A stretch of DNA of 7,750 nucleotides from Myxococcales bacterium (GCA_003161835.1 PMNO01000212.1:1-7750); one strand, 5' to 3'. Positions 1 through 6,345 are shown, counted from the stretch's first letter. Notes: generated by a model from the sequence alone, not told the origin. Numbers and translations are program-made.

Positions 1-24
1 GCTGGTGCTGGTGCTGGCGCTGGC
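1..24 (+). repeat. Short GCTGGY hexamer tandem repeat
   Basis: Four copies of GCTGG(T/C) stand head to tail at the left edge, inside the truncated glycosyltransferase gene, where they read Ala-Gly. The tract is cut by the window edge, so its full length is unknown. The unit is a multiple of three, so a change in copy number would not shift the frame. Confidence 0.5.
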
Positions 25-1197
25 GCGGCGCTGCTGATCGCCGGCGTGGCGCTGGCCCTGTCCCCCCTGCACATCCAGGTGTCAACCACGGCGGCCAGCG
101 AAGCGATCTATCTCTTCCTGCTGCTGTGGGCGCTGGAGCGCCTGCATGCCGCGATTGCGCACGGACGCCGCCGCGACCACGTCTACGCCGGGTTGCTGTT
201 CTCGCTGGCCGCGGTCACCCGCTACGATACCTGGTTGGCGTTGCCGGTCGCGTGCGCGGCGGCGTTGCTCTTTGGCCGGCGGGACCGACGTGCCGTGGCC
301 CAGGTGGCGTTGTTCGCCAGCGTGTCCGCCGTGCTTCCGCTCGCGTACCTGGCGTGGAGCTGGGCGAAAAGCGGGGATCCTTTCTTCTTCGCGCGGTACA
401 TCGCCCAGGATCACGCCAACATGTCTCAGGCCGTCAACGCGCGCCTGGGCGGCGGGCTGGCACGCCTGCGCCAGGTCGGGATCTGGGCCGTGTCGTTCGC
501 GGCGGCGATGACGCCGTTGCCGTTTCTTGCGCTCGGAGCCGCGGGCCGGCGCTGGCGCCTGTGGTCCCCCGCGACCCGCGTGGTGCTGATCGCCGCGCTG
601 GCTCCGCCGGCGACGTATCTGGCCAAGGGGCTTGTCTTTGGTGACTTCGAGCCGCTCCCTCGATTCGCGATCGCGCCGGGGGTCGTGCTGTTGCCGTTGG
701 CCGCGGCGGCGCTCTTGGCTGTCGCGGGCACGCCGCATCTGGCACGGATGGTGGCGGGGGTGGCCGCCGCCGCCGCCGCGCTGGCGGCGGTTGCGCTCGT
801 TTGCGCCTTCGCGCGCCCGGGACGCGTTTGGGCGGGAGCGGAATCCATCGCGCCGCTGACCCGGCTGGACGGCGAGGATCGGGCACTGGCCGGGTATCTG
901 GAATCGCATCGCCAACCCGAGGAGGGCGTTTTCATCGACACGTTCGCCTACGTCGACATCGCGATCGCCCATGCCGCGCGGGTTCCCGCGCATCTGACCG
1001 GCACGCTGGCCCACACCCGGTTGCCCGGGCGCACGCTGGCGGAATCGCGCGCGCTGACGGGAGCGTCATGGTTTGCCGTCCACGACGATTCCTGGGGTCG
1101 CCGCGCCCCGAGGGACTGGCCCACCACGAGCTTGCGGTTCGGACACTGGCGGCTGGCACATTTCGGGGGACCCGCGCGTGCCAGCAACGTCCCCTAG
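1..1197 (+). CDS. GT39/ArnT-like membrane glycosyltransferase, 5'-truncated
   Basis: The frame is open from the first base and ends at TAG 1195-1197, leaving 398 residues; the true start lies outside the window. The GTG at 46 falls inside a membrane helix and is not a credible start. The visible part has about eight hydrophobic helices separated by short Arg-rich loops. The stretch SPLHIQVSTTAASEAIYLF resembles the loop after the early helices in GT-C glycosyltransferases of the GT39/ArnT/PMT group, which move a sugar from a polyprenyl-phosphate donor onto lipid or protein outside the inner membrane. The family's catalytic acidic residues, in the first periplasmic loop, would be upstream and cannot be checked. 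After the last helix (about residues 250-270) comes a soluble tail of about 120 residues. The next gene, of the same general class, overlaps its end by 20 bases. The substrate is unknown. The membrane-protein call is solid; the glycosyltransferase call is by family resemblance. Confidence 0.72.
   Translation, partial: AGAGAGAGAALLIAGVALALSPLHIQVSTTAASEAIYLFLLLWALERLHAAIAHGRRRDHVYAGLLFSLAAVTRYDTWLALPVACAAALLFGRRDRRAVAQVALFASVSAVLPLAYLAWSWAKSGDPFFFARYIAQDHANMSQAVNARLGGGLARLRQVGIWAVSFAAAMTPLPFLALGAAGRRWRLWSPATRVVLIAALAPPATYLAKGLVFGDFEPLPRFAIAPGVVLLPLAAAALLAVAGTPHLARMVAGVAAAAAALAAVALVCAFARPGRVWAGAESIAPLTRLDGEDRALAGYLESHRQPEEGVFIDTFAYVDIAIAHAARVPAHLTGTLAHTRLPGRTLAESRALTGASWFAVHDDSWGRRAPRDWPTTSLRFGHWRLAHFGGPARASNVP
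1165..1170 (+). promoter_or_regulatory. Shine-Dalgarno site favouring the GTG start at 1178
   Basis: GGGGGA lies 7 bases before the GTG at 1178, inside the end of the upstream gene. It supports this start for the second glycosyltransferase over the much longer open frame from TTG 1073, which would overlap the upstream gene by 125 bases. Confidence 0.45.
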
Positions 1198-3136
1198 CGC
1201 CAGCGGCAGCGGCAGCGCTGGCGACGGCGCGGAGAGGCTTTCTCTGCGGACGACGTTCCACGCTCTGGCGCGCAGCCCACGCGCGTGGTTGGTGGGCCTG
1301 GCGTTCTTGCTGCGCGTGCTGTGGATCGTGATGGTGCCATCTCGCCCCGTCGGCGATTTCGCTCTTTATCGCGAGGCCGCGGCGTACCTGCTCGATCAAG
1401 GACGCCTCGACTCCGAATTCATCTACATGCCTGGATACGTGGCGATGCTGGCGGGCGTGGGGGCGCTCGGCGGCGGATTGCTGGCGGCGAAGATGATCGG
1501 CGTCCTGGCCGGGACCGCGGTCGCCTGGGCAACCGGCGGCATCGCCGATACGTTCTTCGGTCGCCGCGCCGGCCTCGTGGCGACCGCGCTGGCGGCGCTG
1601 TGGCCCGCCGGGATCGCCGTCGCCTCGGTGACGGGGACGGACATGCCCGCGGCGGCGTTCGGCGTGTGCGGAATCTACGCGCTCGTGCGGCTTGCGCCCC
1701 GGCGTCCATGGTGGGCGGTGGTGTGGTGCGGGCTCATCCTGGGGCTGGCGGCGTGGATTCGGGCCGTGGCGGCGCCCCTGGCCGCCCTGTCACTGTTGTA
1801 TTGGCTGGCGGTGGGCACGCGGGGGCCGGTGGCGGCCGTTCGGGCGGCGACGACGCTGGCGATTGCTTTTCTGGTCTTGCTGCCGTGGGGGCTGCGCAAC
1901 CGCGCTGTGTACGGCGAGCTGTTTTTCACCGACAGTCACGGAGGCCACACGGCGCTGGTGGGGGCGAACCCCAACAGCGAGGGGGCCTACAGCCGCTCGT
2001 TGAACCTGATGTTCGCGCAAGGGACGGGATATCGGTTGTTCGAGCCTCCGGATCGTCACCGGCAATCCGATAGAGCCGCCTACGAATTGGCGAAGAGCTG
2101 GACCGCGTTCGAGCCTGGCTACGCTCTTGGTCTGATCGCCGCAAAGGCCGACCGTCTGTTGACTCATGAACGCGGCCTGTTGTACTGGCCGTTGTTCCGC
2201 CAGGGCGTGCTCGACGACACGCACCGCGCGTTCTTCAGCACGCATCGCACCGCGCTCGAGCGCACCGCGGACACGTTCTGGTGGTTGGTGGCGGGATTGT
2301 CCGCGGCGGGGATCGCGGTCTGCGTCGCCAGGCGCCGGGACGAGCGCTCCGGGTGGCCCTATCGCGCAGCCCTGTCGGTCTTGGTCTTCCCCTTGTCTCT
2401 GGCGGCCATGTACACCTTGTTTTTTGCCGAGGTTCGCTACCACCTGGCCATCGTGCCCCTGCTGTTTCCTTACGCCGCCTGCGCGCTCGATTGGCTCGGG
2501 TCGGCCGCGGGCCACCGTTTTCGGGGCGAGAGGCGCTCGGTCGTGCTCGCGGCCAGCGCGGTAGTGATCCTGTTCTCGTGTTGGCGCGGCGGCTTGGCGG
2601 TCGGGACCAAGTTGCGCGCACAATACCGCTGGGCCGTGACCGTTTGCGCCTATCCAAACGGTGCCGCGACCCATCTGTGCACGTGGCGCCGAGGCGGCTT
2701 GCCCGCCGGTGGCAATTCGCCCCTGCGTGGCACCTGGGACGGTGTTGGGCTGCGCGTCGATCGTTCGTCGCCGCAAGCGGTTCTCGCGTCGGCGCGCACG
2801 ATCATTCCCGTTGGAGCGGGACGATTTCAAGTTCGCGCCCTCGTTTCGGTGGTGACCAAGACAAAGTCACTCGATACCGAGCTGGCTGTCGCCTTGCGCG
2901 CGGACGGCCGCGTGATCGCCCGGGTCGTCTGGCCGAGCCGCGCGGACAATCCGACCCTCGGCGTCGCGGGCGGGAGCGACTCTGACCCCGGCCTGTCAGC
3001 GCAGCCGATTGTCGGAATCGTGGAACGAACCGGCGGTCCTATGCTACTGGAGGTGGAAGTCGAACCCGGTGGCATCGGGTCCATTGCCGACGGAGGCGTG
3101 GTCTGGGTGTCGAAACTGATAGTTGAGAGATTCTGA
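1178..3136 (+). CDS. GT-C family membrane glycosyltransferase with C-terminal beta-rich domain
   Basis: About 652 residues from GTG 1178, chosen for its GGGGGA ribosome site and modest 20-base overlap with the preceding gene. A first hydrophobic helix (about residues 37-53) is followed by VGDFALYREAA with an acidic residue at D60, the usual place of the catalytic Asp in GT-C enzymes. The IYMPGYVAML segment (about 82-91) matches the family's aromatic-Pro-Gly-Tyr signature. Further on, LPWGLRN (about 235-241) and GANPNSEGAY (about 263-272) match the conserved 'PW-RN ... GNNP--GGY' region of GT39-like proteins, and EVRYHL (about 419-424) precedes the last helices. From about residue 490 to the end the protein is soluble, rich in Val/Gly and probably all-beta, which is not part of the minimal GT39 fold. 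It probably uses a polyprenyl-phosphate sugar donor at the outer face of the inner membrane. Acceptor and sugar cannot be told. It ends 23 bases before the cytochrome module. Confidence 0.78.
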   Translation: MPATSPSASGSGSAGDGAERLSLRTTFHALARSPRAWLVGLAFLLRVLWIVMVPSRPVGDFALYREAAAYLLDQGRLDSEFIYMPGYVAMLAGVGALGGGLLAAKMIGVLAGTAVAWATGGIADTFFGRRAGLVATALAALWPAGIAVASVTGTDMPAAAFGVCGIYALVRLAPRRPWWAVVWCGLILGLAAWIRAVAAPLAALSLLYWLAVGTRGPVAAVRAATTLAIAFLVLLPWGLRNRAVYGELFFTDSHGGHTALVGANPNSEGAYSRSLNLMFAQGTGYRLFEPPDRHRQSDRAAYELAKSWTAFEPGYALGLIAAKADRLLTHERGLLYWPLFRQGVLDDTHRAFFSTHRTALERTADTFWWLVAGLSAAGIAVCVARRRDERSGWPYRAALSVLVFPLSLAAMYTLFFAEVRYHLAIVPLLFPYAACALDWLGSAAGHRFRGERRSVVLAASAVVILFSCWRGGLAVGTKLRAQYRWAVTVCAYPNGAATHLCTWRRGGLPAGGNSPLRGTWDGVGLRVDRSSPQAVLASARTIIPVGAGRFQVRALVSVVTKTKSLDTELAVALRADGRVIARVVWPSRADNPTLGVAGGSDSDPGLSAQPIVGIVERTGGPMLLEVEVEPGGIGSIADGGVVWVSKLIVERF

Positions 3137-3159
3137 ACTTTGGAGATAATGCCCGCTCG

Positions 3160-3603
3160 ATGAACAGAACGATGCGCAGCGACGGCCCCCTGGTGTTGAT
3201 GCTGGTTGGTCTCGCGGCCCTGGGCTGCGGCAGCGCCGACGATACGCGCCCAGCCACTTGGTCCTATATCTCCACGGCCATCGTGCAGCCGAGTTGCGCC
3301 ACGGCCAATTGCCATTCGAACCTGTCGCAGCGCTCGGGTGTTCAGCTCGACGGGATCAGGACCGGGTACTACCAGCTCGTGGCGCGCAATTTCGTTCTTC
3401 CCGGGCGTCCCGGTGATTCGGCACTGATGGGGCTGATCGAGGGCAACGGATCGCGCCGCATGCCACCCGATTTCGCGCTTCCCAAAGCCGACATCGATCT
3501 GATCGCGAAATGGATTTCGAATGGCGCGCCCTGGTCCGGACCCGGTTCCGCGCCGTTCACGCCGTCGGTTTCCGGCACCCCTGATGCGAGCGTGGGCAAC
3601 TAA
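3160..3603 (+). CDS. Mono-haem c-type cytochrome-like lipoprotein (CX4CH)
   Basis: 147 residues. The N-terminus is a lipoprotein signal with two Arg, a hydrophobic core (about 11-21) and a lipobox-like ALGC with the modified Cys at 23; Gly at +2 is compatible with outer-membrane sorting. After a short Ser/Asp linker, CATANCH (46-52) is a CX4CH haem-binding motif, longer than the usual CXXCH. RMPPDF (100-105) offers Met101 as the likely distal haem ligand, and the ending DLIAKWISNGAPW is the closing helix seen in small single-haem domains of this kind in Myxococcota and Planctomycetes. The ATG at 3160 has a GGAG at 3142-3145, 14 bases away and rather far; ATG 3172 is an alternative that shortens the signal's n-region. 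The stop overlaps the next start (TAATG). The likely role is electron transfer at the outer membrane together with the next two genes. The haem site and lipobox are seen directly; partner and redox role are inferred. Confidence 0.75.
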   Translation: MNRTMRSDGPLVLMLVGLAALGCGSADDTRPATWSYISTAIVQPSCATANCHSNLSQRSGVQLDGIRTGYYQLVARNFVLPGRPGDSALMGLIEGNGSRRMPPDFALPKADIDLIAKWISNGAPWSGPGSAPFTPSVSGTPDASVGN

Positions 3604-4775
3604 TGCGCAAGAATTCATGTCTGGTCGTGGGCCTGGGGCTCGTGGGCGCGGTCCTGCTGTTTTCGGCCCGCTCCGCCCAGGCCTATCCGCAGTTTCAGTT
3701 CAGCTCGGGCACGTCGCGCTGCGCGCAGTGTCACTACGCCCCGGCGGGATTTGGCCTGCTGACGTCGTGGGGCCGAGACGAATCGGCCGACACCATCAGC
3801 CGGGGCGGTGACGGCGGGTTCCTGCACGGCGCTTGGACGCCCCCTGATTGGCTGGCGCTCGGCGGGGATCTGCGCTACGCGGGCGTGCGCAACGCCGTCG
3901 GTGGCACCGACGTGCCTGAAACCGCCTTCTTCCCGATGCAGGCGGAGCTCTACGGTCGGGCCGCTTTCGGCGACTCCGGAATTTCCTTGTACGTGGCGGG
4001 CGGCCTGCGCGGCGCGACGCGCCCCTCGGAAACGGGCGCCGTCATTCATTCGACGGCGCCGATTTCGCGCGAGCACTATTTGATGTGGAAGCCCAGCGCC
4101 ACCGGCGCCTACGTCCGCGCGGGGCGGTTCTATGCGCCGTACGGCCTGAGGTTCGCCGAGCACGTCTACTACGTGCGGCGGTACTCGGGTTTCAATCTGT
4201 ACGAGGAGACGTACAACCTGTCGGGCGGCTATCTGGAGGAGAACTGGGAGGTCCACGCCACTGCCTTCACCGCCGTCCCCGTCGGGGCACCCGAGATACT
4301 GCGCAGCGTGGGCATGCGCGGGTCGGGCGGGGCGGTTTACGGCGAGAAGCGCTTCGCCTCGATGGCGGCCGTGGGGCTGCAATCGCGGGTCATGTCGAAC
4401 ACGGAGCAGAGGCTGATTCAGGGCGGCGCGGTCGGCAAGGTCTGGGTGGATGCGGCGAAGCTGCTGGTCATGGGCGAGCTCGACATTCACAACCGGGCCA
4501 TCGTGGGTGGCCAGTCGTTCAACCAGCTCATCGGATTTTTCGGTCTCACGTTCATCCCGATCAAAGGCGTGATGGCGGGACTCGCGGCCGAGCGCTATCA
4601 GGAGGACCTGCGCGTGTCCAAGGTCGGGCGCAACGCGGTCGATCTGCAAATCAACCTGTTTCCATGGGCCCACGTAGAGGTCATGCTCTTCGGGCGTTAC
4701 CAGTTGACCGGGGGCGGATCGGCCGACGGCGATCCCGCGTCCCTGGGCATGCTGCAACTGCACTACTACCTGTGA
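3603..4775 (+). CDS. Fused mono-haem cytochrome/outer-membrane beta-barrel (Cyc2-like architecture)
   Basis: 390 residues. A Sec signal peptide (about 1-27) ends in AQA before YPQF. The mature protein starts with a short cytochrome segment: YPQFQFSSG, then CAQCH at 40-44 (a standard CXXCH haem site), then APAGFGLL and WGR. The remaining ~330 residues have no hydrophobic helices. They alternate polar and aromatic/hydrophobic residues in short strands split by Gly/Asn/Asp turns (for example LYVAGGLRG, AYVRAGRFYAPYGLRF, HVEVMLFGRYQL) and end in LQLHYYL, as expected of an outer-membrane beta-barrel. One haem at the N-terminus of a porin is the layout of Cyc2-type cytochrome-porin fusions, which pass electrons across the outer membrane. 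Whether this protein oxidises iron is not shown; remote membership of another barrel family with a haem plug is possible. It is coupled to both neighbours by one-base overlaps and is flanked by two haem lipoproteins, supporting a joint complex. Confidence 0.75.
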   Translation: MRKNSCLVVGLGLVGAVLLFSARSAQAYPQFQFSSGTSRCAQCHYAPAGFGLLTSWGRDESADTISRGGDGGFLHGAWTPPDWLALGGDLRYAGVRNAVGGTDVPETAFFPMQAELYGRAAFGDSGISLYVAGGLRGATRPSETGAVIHSTAPISREHYLMWKPSATGAYVRAGRFYAPYGLRFAEHVYYVRRYSGFNLYEETYNLSGGYLEENWEVHATAFTAVPVGAPEILRSVGMRGSGGAVYGEKRFASMAAVGLQSRVMSNTEQRLIQGGAVGKVWVDAAKLLVMGELDIHNRAIVGGQSFNQLIGFFGLTFIPIKGVMAGLAAERYQEDLRVSKVGRNAVDLQINLFPWAHVEVMLFGRYQLTGGGSADGDPASLGMLQLHYYL

Positions 4776-5179
4776 TGACGATGAAGAAACACCTGCTCGC
4801 GTCCTTGTTTCTCGCGGTGTCCGCCCTGGCCCCGGCGGCGTGCGGCCCGGTCGTCCCCGCCAACCCGACCTGGGCGGAGGACATACGGCCCTTGATGGTG
4901 GCCCGGTGTATTCGGTGCCACGACGGTGCGGGGCATGTGGATCCCGCGACGACGATGAGCACCCAGGTGTTGTCCGCGGCGCTGGTCGCCTACAATTTCA
5001 ACTACGCGACCCTACCGGATCCCCTGGGCGGGCTGGCGACTCTGCGTACGCTCGGGCCCAAGTCGGTTCGCGGCCCGATAGCCGGCGGACCGAGGATGCC
5101 GCCCCCGCCGGCCGAGAAACTCGAAGACTGGGAAATTCAGCTCCTCGACAACTGGGCCGCCGAAAATCCCCCGCGCTAG
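4775..5179 (+). CDS. Mono-haem c-type cytochrome-like lipoprotein (CXXCH)
   Basis: 134 residues from ATG 4775, which overlaps the previous stop by one base (TGATG); ATG 4781 is an in-frame alternative two codons later and better placed if MKKH is the true N-terminus. No clear Shine-Dalgarno site precedes either, consistent with translational coupling. The signal (KKHLLASLFLAVSALAPAAC) ends in a slightly weak lipobox with Cys23 and Gly at +2. A haem site, CIRCH, sits at 45-49 after an EDIRPLMVARC lead-in. RMPPPP (107-112) supplies Met108 as the probable distal ligand, followed by a closing helix (about 116-129) with two Trp. This pattern matches the lipoprotein two genes upstream, so the two look like distant paralogues on either side of the barrel gene. 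The likely role is handing electrons to or from the barrel's haem at the outer membrane. Haem binding is well supported; the partner is inferred. Confidence 0.75.
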   Translation: MTMKKHLLASLFLAVSALAPAACGPVVPANPTWAEDIRPLMVARCIRCHDGAGHVDPATTMSTQVLSAALVAYNFNYATLPDPLGGLATLRTLGPKSVRGPIAGGPRMPPPPAEKLEDWEIQLLDNWAAENPPR

Positions 5180-5207
5180 AGGGTTTTCGCATCGGCGCGA
5201 CGCGCAT

Positions 5208-5242
5208 CGCAAATCCGGTTGGGTAAACACAGCCCATTTGCG
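5208..5242. terminator. Possible bidirectional terminator hairpin between convergent genes
   Basis: CGCAAAT (5208-5214) and ATTTGCG (5236-5242) form a perfect 7-bp stem, with an inner GGG/CCC pairing (5221-5223 with 5233-5235). It lies in the 73-base gap between the two convergent stop codons, where a terminator is expected. No T-run follows on either strand, so it is not a classical intrinsic terminator. Confidence 0.35.
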
Positions 5243-5252
5243 CTGCGTACAC

Positions 5253-5969
5253 TCACCGCACGGGGTGCAGGCCGCATTCTTTGTTTTCGGGGTTCTCCCA
5301 CCACCAGCGCCCCGCGCGCGGATGATCCCCGGGCGCCACGGCGCGCGTGCAGGGTGCGCAGCCGATCGATGGATAGCCGCGTTCGTGTAGTGGGTGGATC
5401 GGTACGCGGCGCTCGAGCGCGTAAGAGCGCACCTGGCCGGCGGTCCACGTGATAACGGGATTGATCTTGGCGATGCCGCCGTGTTCGGCGTCCCACTCGA
5501 TCTCGGGCGTGTCGGTGCGGGTGACCGATTGCTCGCGGCGCAGGCCGGTGACCCACGCGCCCAGATCGGCGAGCGCCCGGCCTAGCGGGACGACCTTGCG
5601 GATGCCGCAGCATTCGTGCCGCTCGTCGAGCGAATCGCGGAAGCTATACAGGCCCTTCGTTCGTTCGAGATGTTCGACCGCCTCCCGGTCGGGGAACTGC
5701 CACTCGATCTCGGTCCCGTATTTCGCCCGTACGCGCTCCGCCGTCATGTACGTCTCGTCGGGCAACCGCCCCGTGTCGAGCGCGAACACCCGGACGCCCG
5801 GATCGACCGCGTGCGCGATGTCGATGGCCACGCAGTCCTCGATTGAAAAGGAGGACGCGATGGCCAGCCGACGCCCGAAGCGCTCGATCGCCCAACGCAA
5901 GATATCCGCGGCCTCGGCGCCCGCAAGCCGCGTGGCCGCTTCCTCAATTTCGGTTTGTGTCGGTTTCAT
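5253..5969 (-). CDS. cysH: Adenylyl-sulfate (APS) reductase, iron-sulfur type
   Basis: 238 residues, reading from ATG 5969-5967 to TGA 5255-5253. The enzyme reduces APS (or PAPS) to sulfite with electrons from thioredoxin, in cytoplasmic assimilatory sulfate reduction. Visible motifs, in order, are SSFSIED (39-45), the nucleotide-binding loop of the adenylyl-sulfate reductase fold; ALDTGRLPDETY (63-74); ECCGIRKVVPL (119-129); RREQSVTR (144-151); CAPC (204-207); and the catalytic tail ECGLH (231-235) with Cys232. The Cys-Cys pair (120-121) plus CXXC is the four-Cys [4Fe-4S] ligand set that separates bacterial APS reductases from the cluster-free PAPS reductases of the E. coli type, so APS is the likely substrate. 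Length is normal for the family. No good Shine-Dalgarno site precedes the start. No other sulfate-assimilation gene is visible beside it. It runs convergent to the cytochrome module and divergent from the glycosidase. Confidence 0.96.
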   Translation of the reverse strand: MKPTQTEIEEAATRLAGAEAADILRWAIERFGRRLAIASSFSIEDCVAIDIAHAVDPGVRVFALDTGRLPDETYMTAERVRAKYGTEIEWQFPDREAVEHLERTKGLYSFRDSLDERHECCGIRKVVPLGRALADLGAWVTGLRREQSVTRTDTPEIEWDAEHGGIAKINPVITWTAGQVRSYALERRVPIHPLHERGYPSIGCAPCTRAVAPGDHPRAGRWWWENPENKECGLHPVR

Positions 5970-6041
5970 GTGGCCCGAAGTCTACGCAACCCGGGGACGC
6001 AGTCGAATCTGGGTGCGTCCACCGGCTGTCGTTCCCACAAT

Positions 6042-6053
6042 GGTGAAATCACC
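6042..6053. promoter_or_regulatory. 12-bp inverted repeat upstream of cysH
   Basis: GGTGA-AA-TCACC is a perfect dyad about 75 bases upstream of the cysH start. Its position suits an operator for cysH, but no regulator can be named. Confidence 0.3.
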
Positions 6054-6100
6054 GGTTAAACAAACGTGGTCGTTGTAATCATGAGTTCGCGAATCGAAGA

Positions 6101-6168
6101 CGCAGCAACGCAGCACGGCGGTGCAGCGGTGGTGACCCGATCTTCGACGCGCACGTCACTACGTCACA
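6101..6168. repeat. Three 8-bp-period direct-repeat doublets
   Basis: Three pairs of adjacent units each repeat with a period of 8 bases: CGCAGCAA/CGCAGCAC (6101-6116, 7 of 8 identical), GCGGTGCA/GCGGTGGT (6118-6133, 6 of 8) and ACGTCACT/ACGTCACA (6153-6168, 7 of 8). The units differ between pairs; only the period is shared. Confidence 0.45.
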
Positions 6169-6206
6169 GCGCCTCATCCGTGCATACGGGCAGGCGGCAA
6201 TTGGTA

Positions 6207-6216
6207 GGAAATTTCC
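6207..6216. promoter_or_regulatory. 10-bp perfect palindrome, possible operator
   Basis: GGAAATTTCC, about 195 bases upstream of the glycosidase start, in the AT-richer part of the intergenic region. The TTTCCGGA within and beside it recurs 27 bases downstream. Confidence 0.25.
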
Positions 6217-6245
6217 GGATCAGATCGTCGTTCGAGCCTTTCCGG

Positions 6246-6279
6246 AGGGCGCGACAAATCCCGCGAAGGGCGATACAAA
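6246..6279 (+). promoter_or_regulatory. 13-bp direct repeat spaced two helical turns, possible activator site
   Basis: AGGGCGCGACAAA (6246-6258) and AGGGCGATACAAA (6267-6279) share 11 of 13 bases. Their starts are 21 bases apart, so both would face the same side of the helix. They end 12 bases before a TTGACA hexamer, where an activator commonly binds. Confidence 0.4.
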
Positions 6280-6291
6280 ACACCGATATTG

Positions 6292-6297
6292 TTGACA
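6292..6297 (+). promoter_or_regulatory. Consensus -35-like TTGACA for the GH3 gene
   Basis: A perfect TTGACA lies 112 bases before the glycosidase start, within TTGT-TG-ACAA (6289-6298). At the normal 16-18 base spacing no recognisable -10 box follows, so the promoter may need an activator or may lie elsewhere. Confidence 0.3.
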
Positions 6298-6331
6298 AAT
6301 TTCGCCTTTGAAGTCCACCCACATTCCGCTT

Positions 6332-6345
6332 CCTTTTGGAAAAGG
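6332..6345. promoter_or_regulatory. 14-bp inverted repeat, possible operator
   Basis: CCTTTT-GG-AAAAGG is a perfect dyad with a 2-base centre. It lies about 35 bases downstream of the -35-like hexamer and 64 bases before the glycosidase start, where a repressor could block initiation. Confidence 0.35.

Noticed and set aside
1073..1177. N-terminal extension of the second glycosyltransferase from TTG 1073
   Set aside because: It would overlap the upstream gene by 125 bases, has no ribosome site, and encodes Pro/Gly/Arg-rich sequence typical of an off-frame reading.
3149..3163. Four-codon leader frame (ATG CCC GCT CGA TGA) overlapping the start at 3160
   Set aside because: GGAG is very close to this ATG and the ATGA overlap is suggestive, but so short a frame is easily due to chance.
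4085..4774. Long upstream extension of the third cytochrome-module gene
   Set aside because: This stretch is the barrel gene read in another frame (Arg-rich, no signal); a proper lipoprotein signal begins at 4775 or 4781.
6066..6311. 81-residue open frame in the intergenic region
   Set aside because: GTG start without a ribosome site, Arg/Ser-rich sequence with no recognisable domain, and it covers the repeats and the probable promoter.
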